Source of the DNA: Megaustenia siamemsis
Lineage: Eukaryota > Mollusca > Gastropoda > Stylommatophora > Ariophantidae
Assembly: GCA_032433765.1 (NCBI GenBank)
Contig: JAVIAB010000073.1
Coordinates: 69,049,087 to 69,113,086, forward strand
DNA: 64,000 bases
Direction of reading: 5' to 3'
Shown piece after piece: positions 34,001 through 46,000 of this stretch. Position 1 is the stretch's first letter. Each line of letters begins with the position of its first letter. The translations under genes were made by a program, and so were the position numbers. Below the pieces are notes generated by a model. It was not told the origin of the DNA, did no database searches, and was given only the letters and a program-made list of their open reading frames with translations.

Positions 34001-37000
34001 AGCATGAATGCAGCTATTGGCAGACACCACATTAGAACAAATGAAATGGCTTTATATTGATGCACTTGTGTTGATAAGTGCAGTAAACAATTAGGATAAC
34101 ACTTGTGAGTGACACGGTCAAAGTAGGTAATCATCCATTCGTCAGATAAGGACAGCGGATGGGGAAACAATGTGGATAGTAAATATTGGACTTACTATTC
34201 AAGAAAGCTGTATCTAGCTTTTGAAGGTTCATTTAGGGATTAAGACTGAGACACAGAAAACTAGAGAAGGGACATTCAGGGAGAGAGACAGATACATTTG
34301 GGAGAAACATTCAGGAGATAGTCATTCTGATAGATTCATTTCAAGGGAAGATGTTTAGCTATAAAGAGTTATTTCAGGTCTCTAAAAAGATAATTGCTTA
34401 TTATGGAGATTCGGATTAAGAATATAGAAATTATCTATCTCTATCTATCTATTGTCCTTTCGAGCCGAAGGCGGCACATAGGGCAGAACCACAATCTCAA
34501 AAACAGAAACCTTGCGTGCCAAAATGGCACATATCGTACATATATGGCAGAAATCACTGCTTCTAAAATCTATGGTTCTGTTTCCATAACAATACTTTTG
34601 ACAGCTTGTCAAGCCATCGATCAACCTCCTTAGTCACCTCTTACGACATGCATAGAAAGTCACAGTGTCACTATTCTTTACTTCCCTCATAATGAGGCCC
34701 CGGTAACACACAGGAGGATAGAAATTATGCACAGAGTTATATAATATTTTATGCTAGATAAAGAGTTCAGTGGCTTTAATTACAGAACCTGGAGAGTGTC
34801 ATAGCAATGGTAGTCGCATTAGACACACACAGAATTTCTACTAACAATATAGTTTGATTGATGGTCAGATGGCCATAGCCAACATCATGTGTAATTAGGG
34901 ACATTTATATGCAGTTCAGATATGTATCAAGATGAGTTATGAAGTTTAACTAAATAACTGTGTGAATGAACTTTTGTACGAGATCTGGACAACATCTTGA
35001 GTCATCATATGAAGTGTCGAACACGAGTATTGTTCAGAACATTTGGAGTTACATATTCTCTATTATGTGTGTATAATTATTCACATCGTATTCATCATTG
35101 TTACATGTGTAGTTGTGTGTACTGTAATTACTTTTGCATGAAATGCAATCTTTGGTTGATTTTTATGATATGCTTCATTGAGTGCAATGATTTTTTTTTC
35201 CTTCTCTTTTCCAAATGTTGCTTTGTATAACAATAAAACTGTCTAGCATAAAGTAGCTGTAACTGCCAGATATTTTTATTGCAAAACTCTAAATAAGTAA
35301 ATGGGTTTGCTGTAGCATTGAAGCTTGGTGGCTGAGTGATTAGTGTGCTCACTTCTTGATCTGAAGGGTTTGAGTTCAATTCCCAGAAGTGGCAGATTTT
35401 TTTTTTGATCGATAATTCTCTGGATCCACCCAGTCTCTAAAAATGGGTGCCAGATATTTTTCTGGGAAGCAACGGCAGCCTGGTGTGATATCAACCACAT
35501 AATCTAAATATGTGCTATGGTCATAGAAAAATATGGTCAATAACAGGAAGCAAGTGGTTGACTGTAATGTACACTCCTACAAGGTATGGAGAAAGCTTTA
35601 CAAAGAAGAAACACAACAAAAATCATTTCGGCCCACATGCAGCCTTCTTCAGATAACGAGACCAACACAAATGTACAACAAAATAATTATAAAACTACTT
35701 TATCAAGAATGAGTGGGATAAATAAGTCAAAGAGAGATTAGAAGGATAAAAAATGAAATGATAAAATAAAAGGGAGATTTACTAGATATTAAGAGAATAA
35801 AAATAGATATATAAAAATTTGTAAGCTAAAAAATATGGTTAAATTAAGGTGAGACTTATCGGATATGGTCCAGAAGAACACAGTGTGGATGACTGAAGTC
35901 AAATGTGGATGTGATGAGATGTGACAGGGGGAGGGGTCAAAAGAAAACCAGTCATGTGAATAGATGAGATGTCTGATAACAGTTGCAGGTGGTAACAGGG
36001 TATGAATGATGGTCAAGGATTATATGGGTATTGGCTGAGACAGAGAAATGTATACTAGCTGAAATAGAGCAATGTATACTAGGGTGTGAAAACATGAGCA
36101 AACAAAGTCAGACGAGCTGTCGGGCAACAAGGGAGAGAATTAGATACAATGGAGAGAACAGTGTAAACACTGGGTGAGAAATAAATGTCTGAAAGAAATA
36201 ATGTAATAGCAGCTATGTGAAGATGTAATTAAGACAAGAGTAAAGTAGTTGGAAAAAGCTATTAAAAACAATGAAAAAGGGAAAAACTGCAGGACCTAAC
36301 AACATACAGATAGAAATGAGAAAGGCACTAGTAGATCAAATGAACTAAAAACATCAACTTTAATTGCATTGCCTAAAAAGAATGGTGCATTTGAATGCAG
36401 TGATTTTAGAACAATAAGCCTAATGAGCCATGTAACAAAAATCTTGCTAAAAGTTATACCAAGAAGGATTCAGAATAATCTTGGAAGGGAAAATACAAGG
36501 TAAAAGAGGCAGACCAAGACTATCATGGACGAGCAACATCAAAAGATGAACAAGTCACCCTATGACAACCTGCACCATCAAAGCAAGAGACAGAGTGGAA
36601 TTGTACTTCATGGTAGCCAACCTTTAATGCGTAGACAGCACTCAATGATAGTACTAGAAAATACAGTGAAAGAGAAGAATTAGGCAGAATATGTATTGAT
36701 AAGGATTATAAATATAAGTTTGTAAAGAGGGATCATAACTCCTGGAGATGGGTGGCAACATATCTACATATATATATAGTGTAGACCCAGAGTATAGATG
36801 GGAAAATCACGTCAGGGTTTAAGAGGCCAAAACAGGAGAAGGGGAGGAAAAAATGGAGGGGGGGGGAATAAGAGGAGTAAGGAGAGGGGGGAGAAGATGA
36901 GAGAGAGAGGGGGTAATTAATTAGCATTGAGAAAGGGATACGTTGATTCCCTGTGGGGTGAGGCAACCCATGCGGGCGATCAGATGATTCTCTAAGGTGA

Positions 37001-40000
37001 ATTGGCTGCGGCTGTCAGAAGAACATGACAACAGGCCAATGACTTGAACATCCACCTTACCCCAATGACGCTTAAAGTTGAAGTGAGATGCTACTGGGAT
37101 GCCTGTGTCTTGAATGATATCATACAGATGTTCACGTTATCTGTCTATGAGATGGTGTCCTGATTTGCCTATGTAGGTCATCTTATACCGCTGGCATATT
37201 ATGGCATAGATAATGTTATGTAATGTACAAGTGAATCCTTCTCTGATCTCAAAAAGACCTTTAGGGAAGAGAACTGTATCCATCTGGAGAATGTGGTTGC
37301 AAATCTTAAATTGATTATGATTGCAACGGATTCCTCATAAGCCTCTAGCAAGGCAGGGGAGGGAACCCCTACTGACTTTACCATTGTTGTAGCATTAAGG
37401 TTAACTATGCTGTCAAATTATGGGAATAAAATGGGAATAAAATCCAGCCACAGCCGATATGGAGTTTTAATGATAAAAAAAATGTATAAATAAATTGTGC
37501 ACTTTTATTGTGGCAATCAATAACAAATTAGTGACAGCTGTACATTGATTACATACCAGCGAATAGGTAAGAACACAATAATTTATGTGAGAACATTAAT
37601 GCTTGCCAATTACTATTGATAATAGTAAGTGCTTTATATTTGGGACAAGTATGCATCCCTAAATGGCACTATAGCAGCATTTAGTTGATTTTGATATTAG
37701 AGTGAGTACTGACTAGAGAAAACATGGGGTACAATTTTTGATTATAATAAAATATCAATGCCTAGTGATTTCTAGAGTTGGTGATGTGTTTTACTTCAAG
37801 TTAAGAGGGTTGCCAAGTTGAGGAAGGAAAGATGGTCTTGATAAATAGAAGGGTGATGGGGGCACACAGATTATCTGGGGAAGAGGTGCTTGAATGCAAA
37901 CTTAAATGATGGCTGCTTGTATTTGACAAAACTTATGGTTCTATATGTTTGGTATGGAAACAAGTCTGTTCTGTTTTATTGCAAATTGGTTTCTGTGGGG
38001 TCACATTTTTAGACTCTGTATGTAGTCTGACATGTGGCCATTTATTGGGTTACCTGGCTAGAGTGGGTCATTATTAGATTTATGAATAATTATTGCTATT
38101 ATCAGAGTGTGTGTGGGGTGAAAAGGTGGAAACGGGGTACACTAAAGATGAACTTTTGAAACTAAAGTGGCAGTGAGACTAGCTTTTTGACTTTTAATGT
38201 CAAAGTGTGAACCAAGTCATATATGATGGAACAAAATCTATAACAAGAAACTATTTGTAGGAAAAATGACTAAGAAAACATACAGAGCTAACAACAGGCA
38301 TCCTACTTCTTACCAGGAGATAAACCAAATGAAACATTTAAAATTGATGATTAACTGTTGCAGAATATCACATTCAAGATAACTTAAATTGAACAAGCAT
38401 GACATAAACAGAGGGACAAAAAAAAAGTAGAACAGGTTTTACTAATAAAACTATGGCATTTATTAATCTAGGGAGCCGCAATAGCTCAGTGGTTAGTGAA
38501 CTTGACTACAAAGGACAATAGGTAGGGTTCGATCCCAACCGATGGCTTCCGGTTCACCCAGCCTTTAATGGGTACCGGATTTTTTGTCTGGGAAAGTAAA
38601 GCAGCACGGGCGTAATGCAGACCACATTACCCAAAAAAATCATGTGCCGAAGGTCTGTAAAATTTATGGTTGCTAACACAATATTCCATATACACCACTT
38701 GGCATGACGGGGGTACTTTACTTTTTTTTAAAATTTATTAATCTAAGTAAGAGAGAGTTCAAGAACAGTAACCTTTGGTCACCACCCCAGGGTCAGCAGC
38801 TCATCATTTGACCAAAACATTGCCTTGACATCCTAGTAGGTCTACCTAGAGACAGCCGCATAATTATAGGCTGGCTAACACTGGCAACGATCACTGTGTT
38901 GTATTTACAGCCATTTTCTGCTTGGAGAAGTAGTTCTTGAAGTTTCTTTAATTTACTTCCTGACATATGTGTTGAAACTTATTCTTGACATATTCATTTT
39001 GTTTTTGGCCTCTAGATGGGAAATGTGAACCGAGCTCTGGACTTGACAAATGATCTGCTGAAACTAGGTGAGGTACACATGAAACAGAAATTCCATTTTT
39101 TATTTCTGTTATTATCTCTTAGTTCTATTACTTACATTTACTTTCTATGAAGAGATTTTGTAATAATTAACAAAGCAGTTGTTCTATTATTTTATCAACA
39201 GTACAGTATTTAGAGCATCCTTGTACTATTATTTATAGCCGCTTTGGGTGGCCAAAACTTTTGCTATTCGTCATCTTCCTATTTTATTTGACTGTTGACT
39301 AATGAAGAACAAAATGTGAAGAATTTTATGGAAAGTACATTGCATAACCTAAGCAGGGCAATAAGAGTTGTGCCACTTGTTACTATGAAGATTTCATTTT
39401 CTCTAAATGAAAATACTATAAGACACGAGGACAAATAGTTTAGTTTAGTTTTTGTCTAGTTGACAGGTCATTCTTACTGCACATTGGACAAGTCCATAAG
39501 TGCTCAGATCTCTTCCAAAGAATATCCATCAACATGTAGTGGCTAACGACACCAATGATGTATTGGTTGATAAGTCTTTTTGGATTCTTGCCTAGCGCTC
39601 TCATCTGGCATCTCCTATGTTGGCATGGTATGTGTGAAGTTCGTTCATGGTTGTGGATTAGGAGTAATTCTTTGAGTCATTATTTCATCCAGTGTCTCTA
39701 AAGGGCATTCAGAACATCTGAAAGGTCCATTGCTCTTTCGCAATCAACATCAGCAAAACTGGCAAGTCTGTCAACAAGTTCACTACCTCTTACGCCCGCA
39801 TGTCCTGGCATGAAAATGAAGGAGACACTTTTAGAATATAACATCCCCAGAGACTGTAACCGTTACCATCGAGCACAGTCACTTGCAATTTTTCTGAGCA
39901 TACTCATTGAGTCACTGAGGAAACACACATATATGTATCAGGCTGTGTCTCAAGCCATGCCAATGATTTTGTAATAGCCAATTTTGTGTTACTTTTGTGA

Positions 40001-43000
40001 CTTATGGCATGGTACACTGTGTGATGTCTGACAATACTGACAAGATATAAGATGTTCAATGTCATTTTATTAACAAAAGTTTAACTGATTTATCAATATT
40101 TTCTACATGTAGTTCCCAATCATGAACGGGCTATAACCAACAAGAAATATTTTGAGGTCGTAATGCAAAATGACAGCTTAATGCAACAATTGTCTGAAAT
40201 TCAGAAACAGCCTTGGTATATGCTAATCAGAGATGAGTACAGACAATCCAAAGAATTTCTAACATATGAAGCCTTGTGTCGAGGAGAGGATGTAGTGGTA
40301 AACACTGTGTTTTCATTATGATCATGTCATTTCATATTTTTTAAATAGTTTTTTGTGTAAAAATAAAACACTTTATGTTGTAAACAATTTATGATAAACA
40401 TACACTTGATTTTCTTAAGTGCAGTTATATATTTTTTAAAATACAGTCCTTCATAGTTTCTTTTATATAATTAATACTGTGTAGACATGTTGGACATGTG
40501 ATGAGAAGAGATAATAATTGAATAGCAAAGCAAGCCCTGAAGTGGGAAAAAACAGGTAGGAGGAAAAGAGGCTGACCCAGAGAAACACTGAATAGAACAT
40601 TGATCAAGGAAGCAAAGGCAGCAGGAATCAGCTCCCTCAATGTGATCAAGATGCTTGCACAGAATAGAGACAAATGGCAAGATTTGATAAAAGATCTTTG
40701 CAAGGATTGAGACTGCTAGAAATACAATTTCAAAACAGGGAAGGAGTATCTGAGTCTATGCCATATGGGCCGACTACGGCTCAAAAGGCCAATAGAATAG
40801 AATAGACAGATTTCCATTATGGTGTTTTCAAACTGACTTTAAAATCTAAACATTCTTCAACTAAGAGAAAGAATTTTGGAAGAACACTAATTATTTTAGA
40901 TGAACTAATCCTCTTAATGAATATTTTTCTCATTGATATTACAGTTATGATCAGGTATTTGTGCTAGCTATTTTCTTCATTCTTTTGAAGATCAGAACTA
41001 TGATAATATAGAAGTGGTTTAAATATTTCTTGCTTAACTCTCTGCAAAAGGCTGCGATAGCTCAGTGGTTAGTGAACTGGACTACAAAGGACAACAGGTC
41101 AGGTTTGATCCTGATCGATGGCTTCCGGGTTCACCCAGACTTAAATGGGTACCGGATTTTTTTCTGGGAAAGTAAAGCGGCATGGGCATAATACCGACCA
41201 CATTACCCCAAAAATCGTGTGCCGAAGGTCTATAAAAATTATGGTCACTAACACCATATTCCTTATACGCCATTTGGCATGACTGGGCACTTTACTTTTT
41301 ACTTCTCTGCAAAAGACATTAAAGAAGTGAGCTATTACAGATGAAAGAATGGGGTTCATGTCACACCTAGTAGGGTCTATAAGGATTATTGTGTTAGGGC
41401 CCACATTTTTCCATAAATCATCAACACATTTATATATGGTTGATATGCTAACTAACTTATTGCATATTTATTATTAGTTACAATGGATAAAAGATACACA
41501 AAGCAATAGAAATAAGGTAATTTGATCATCAGGAATAATGACTTAATATAGAAGTTGTACAGAGAGATGTTACACTCCTTTTCTTCTGTTCCTCTGAAAC
41601 TTTGTGCTGTTATATTCCTTTTTTTTCCCATATCTCTACAATGTTGTGCTGTTATAATCCTTTTCTTCTATTCCTTTGAAATCTTGGCTGCTATAGTTAT
41701 TTCTTCTGTTGCCTAAAAATGTTATGTTTTTATAGTTTTTTTCTTCTATTGCCCACTAAATTGTGCAGTTATTGTATTCACTCATTTCTCTAATTTGATT
41801 ATGTTATTGTGTTCTCTTGATTCACTTGTTACAATGAAATTATTATTTGCATGTCTACATTTCCTTTAACAATTCCAGCCTGTAAAAAACCAGAACAAAC
41901 TGACATGCCGATATGTAACAAATGAGCACCCTCTGCTCCTGCTTCAGCCAGCTAAGCAGGAGACTATGCATCTTGATCCATTTGTTGCAATGTTCCATGA
42001 TGTCATCAGTGATGAGGAGATTAGAACAATAAAAGAAATATCAACCCCTAGGGTAAGAGCACTGTTTCTGCCATTTTAAACTGTTGCATTCTGGGTAAAG
42101 TTTCTTTCTTTCTCTTCTCTTAGCATTTGGATGTGACAATTTTCATTGCTTTCTGTCTTTTGTAACCGCCTGGAATTCAGCCCAAACACACCTGTCCGTT
42201 TTTATATATTCTATAAGCTATTAGAGGATCCAGATAATCAATTTAACACCTTCTTCTTCTTCTTCTTCTCCTTCTCCTTCTCCTCCTCCTCCTCCTCCTT
42301 CTCCTTCTTCTTCCCTTCCTCATTTGCCTTTCAGCTTTGAGGGAGATATAATTTGTGGTCTTTTGCTCTTCTGTTCGCTTCTGCTGCTGTTTTGTTTCCT
42401 AGTGCTTCTAATATTCCATCAATCCATCTTTTTCGTGGTTGACCCTTAGGTCTGGTATTCTCGCAACGTTTAATGAGGACTCATTGTGTTGTGTACACCT
42501 CATTTAACACAGCAAAACAAATCATCAGCTTTAACAGTAGAAAAGATTGACTGAATGGATGGGCCATGGGAAAAACAGGGAGATATCATTTTAAATACAT
42601 ATCAAGTCCAAACCCCAATGACAACATTAACAACCTAAAAAATAAGAGACCAAACCACCATCTTCAGACTGAGAACTGGTCATGCACCATTGAACAACCA
42701 CATCAATCTCTCTGTGAATACCCACATAAAACAGTAGAACATCATCTTTTTGATTGTTGAAAGCTCACTGGCATCAGAGCAACTCTAATTCCTCAAAGAC
42801 CTGAAAAGTGGAACACCTTGTATGGAATTACAAGGGAACTCAGAAATACCTGTAGATATCATTACATGGCATTGGGCCAAAGGAATTCAGCTCATAGGCT
42901 TCAGGGTCCATAACAACAACAACAACAGCAGCAGCAACAGCAGCAGCAACAAATAATGTATTCCCACCTCATTCTTTGCTTGTCTTTTATTCTTTTTTCT

Positions 43001-46000
43001 CCCACATTTTCCTGCAGTATTGCTTTAGTCAGTCCTGATGCTTGAATCATGTGACTACTGCATCTCAGTTAAAACTCAGTAGCAAGAGGATCATGTCATC
43101 CAGTTGCTTGCAGAATTTTTATACGGATATTCTTGGTAACTTGGTCTAACTTGAGGTCACAGAATTTTGATACGGATATTCTTGGTAACTTGGTCTAACT
43201 TGAGGTCACAGAATTTTGATACGGATATTCTTGGTAACTTGGTCTAACTTGAGGTCACAGAATTTTGATACGGATATTCTTGGTAAATGGGTCTAACTTG
43301 AGGTCACAGAATTTTGATACGGATATTCTTGGTAACTTGGTCTAACTTGAGGTCACAGAATTTTGATACGGATATTCTTGGTAAATGGGTCTAACTTGAG
43401 GTCACAGAATTTTGACACGGATATTCTTGGTAAATGGGTCTAACTTGAGGTCACAGAATTTTGAAACGGATATTCTTGGTAACTTGGTCTAATTTCAGGT
43501 CACAGAATTTTGATACGGATATTCTTGGTAACATGGTCTAATTTCAGGTCACAGAATTTTGATACGGATATTCTTGGTAACTTGGTCTAACTCGAGGTCA
43601 CAGAATTTTGATACGGATATTCTTGGTAACATGGTCTAACTTGAGGTCACAGAATTTTGACACTGATATTCTTGGTAACATGGTCTAACTTGAGGTCACA
43701 GAATTATGATACGGATATTCTTGGTAACTTGGTCTAACTTGAGGTCACAGAATTTTGATACGGATATTCTTGGTAACATGGTCTAACTTGAGGTCTCAGA
43801 ATTTTTCAATAGCATCCCCCCCAACCCATATCCCTCCCCTCCATGTGTTACCGGGGCCTCATTATGTGGGAAGTAAGGATTATGAAAATAACTCAAAACA
43901 ACAGAAATGGAATCCAGTGGTCACTGACCAAACAACTTGATGATTTAGACTTTGCTGATGACATAGCTCTCCTATCACACAGCCATAAACAGATGCAAGA
44001 GGATAAAATGAGCATTCTTGATGAGAGATCACAATAGCTAGGACTGAAGATTAATAGAGATAAGACCAACATTATGAGAATTAATACAGTTGGCAATAAC
44101 CAAATAAAACTAGAAGAAATACCTCTATTAGCAGTACAATCTTACATATATCTGGGCAGTAACATAGATAAAGAGGGAGAAACAGAAAATGATACCAAAA
44201 TAAGGATATCAAAAGCAAGAGGAGCTTTCATTGTACTGGGAAACATGGAAATCCAAAGAAATTAGGTTAAATACAACAATTAAAATTTTCAACTCAAATG
44301 TTAAGGAGGTCCTATTATATGGCTGTGAAACATGGAGAACAACATGGCAAGACAAAATCACTAACATAGAATTATGAAAATGTACCAGTCAAACACCGGT
44401 GGATAAAGAGATACGGCGAAGACGATGGTGCTGGATAGGACACACACTACGGAAGCCAACTGAGAGTATTACACAACAGGCCCTTTTTTGGAATCCCCAG
44501 GGGAAAAGACAAAGAGGAAGACCAAGGAATTCTTGGAGAAGACAGATAGAAGCAGAGATGAAGATGATGGGGAAGACATGGAATGATCTTAAAAGAATGG
44601 CAAAAAACAGAACGACTTGGAAAGTGCTTGTTGAAGACCTATGCTCCACTGGGAGCTAAAAAGGTAGAAGAAGAAGAAAGAATAGTGACACTGTGACCTT
44701 CCAGGCATGTCGTAAGAGGTGACTAAGGAGGTTGATCGATGGCTTGACAAGTTGTCATTGTAAAAAGCATTGTTATGGAAACAGACCATAGATTTTAGAA
44801 GCAGTGATCTCTGTAAACAAACACAAAACTTAGGCTATTCAAATCAAATGTACTATCAACCCTTACGTATGCGTGTGAAAGCTGGAAAACAACAAGAGAT
44901 ATAGAAACAAAGTTGAACGCATTCGAAAATAAATGTCTAAGGAAAATACTTGGTATAGAATGGAACGAATTCAAAACAAACGAGGAAATTAGAGAAATCG
45001 CCAATCAACCACTAATATCTTCAGTAATAAAGAAAAGACGATGGTCATACGTTGGACATGTGATGAGAAGAGATAATAATCGAATAGCAAAGCAAGCCCT
45101 CATATGGGAAACAACAGGAAAAAGAAAAAGAGGAAGACCCAGGGAGACACTGAGAAGAACATTGATGAGAGAGGCAAGAGCAGCAGGAATCGGCTCCCTC
45201 AATGAGATAGAACTGCTTGCACAGAACAGAGACAGATGGCGAGATTTGATAAAATATCTTTAAAAGAAAACTGCTAGAACAAAAATTCATATAGGAGAAG
45301 GTGTATCTTGGTCTACGCCCTATGGGCCGGTTACGGCTCGAAAGGTCAATAGATAGATAGATCTCTGTAATATGTGCCATTTTGGCACACAAGATTTCTG
45401 TTTTTGAGATTGTGGTTCTGCCCTATGTGCCGTCTTCAGCTCGAAGGGACAATAGATAGATAGATAGATTTCACCTCCATTTTAATTTTCTGAAACTCTT
45501 GCCATGGTCCTCGTTTTGCAAACATTTAAAATGATCTTTTCTTTTTATTTATTTACTTCCTCTTGTTCGGGTGTCGAGGATGATAAAAAGTTCTGATTCT
45601 AGCCCTTTTGGTGGCATCAAACATTGTCAATTAATGTTGTTGAGGTTTCTTTGATGCTGTCTGTTTATCATATTCTGGGGTCTGCCTCTTCTTCTTCTCT
45701 TTTATCCTCTGTTAGTATATGCCCTATTTGGTTAGGAATTAACATAGCATTCTTTCTATATAGGCATACCATCTTATTTGTTGTTTCTGTATGTAGCTTA
45801 GGATTAGTTAAATGTCTACTCTTTCTCCTATAATATCGTTACTTATTCTGTACTTTCTAATCACTTTAATCACTTTCCTCCGACATCTCATTTAAAATGA
45901 TAGACATAATTAAAAACCTCATCAATCTGATCTTGGTGTTGAGTGAGATGTTTTTATTTTAGAGAAATAGTTCACAATTTTAATAGAGAATTGTGGGTGT

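Larger units (their letters stand above)
35545..37390 (-). mobile_element. Penelope-like element remnant, with LINE-A fragment inside
   Basis: On the minus strand the element begins with a GIY-YIG nuclease-like coding region (37345-36965), continues through a T- and C-rich stretch and non-coding sequence, and ends near GAAGGCTGCATGTGGGCCGA AATGATTTTTGTTG. The last phrase matches the terminal repeats of many Penelope-like elements as I recall them. The RT part is missing. Confidence 0.7.
43842..45468 (+). mobile_element. NAE-1 copy, split by LINE-D and then LINE-E
   Basis: Pieces 43842-43876, 44677-44816 and 45371-45468 line up in order with the reverse complement of 34435-34722. Middle piece: CATGTCGTAAGAGGTGACTA; last piece: TATGTGCCATTTTGGCACAC through CTTCAGCTCGAAGGGACAAT and GATAGATAGATAG. 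Confidence 0.9.
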
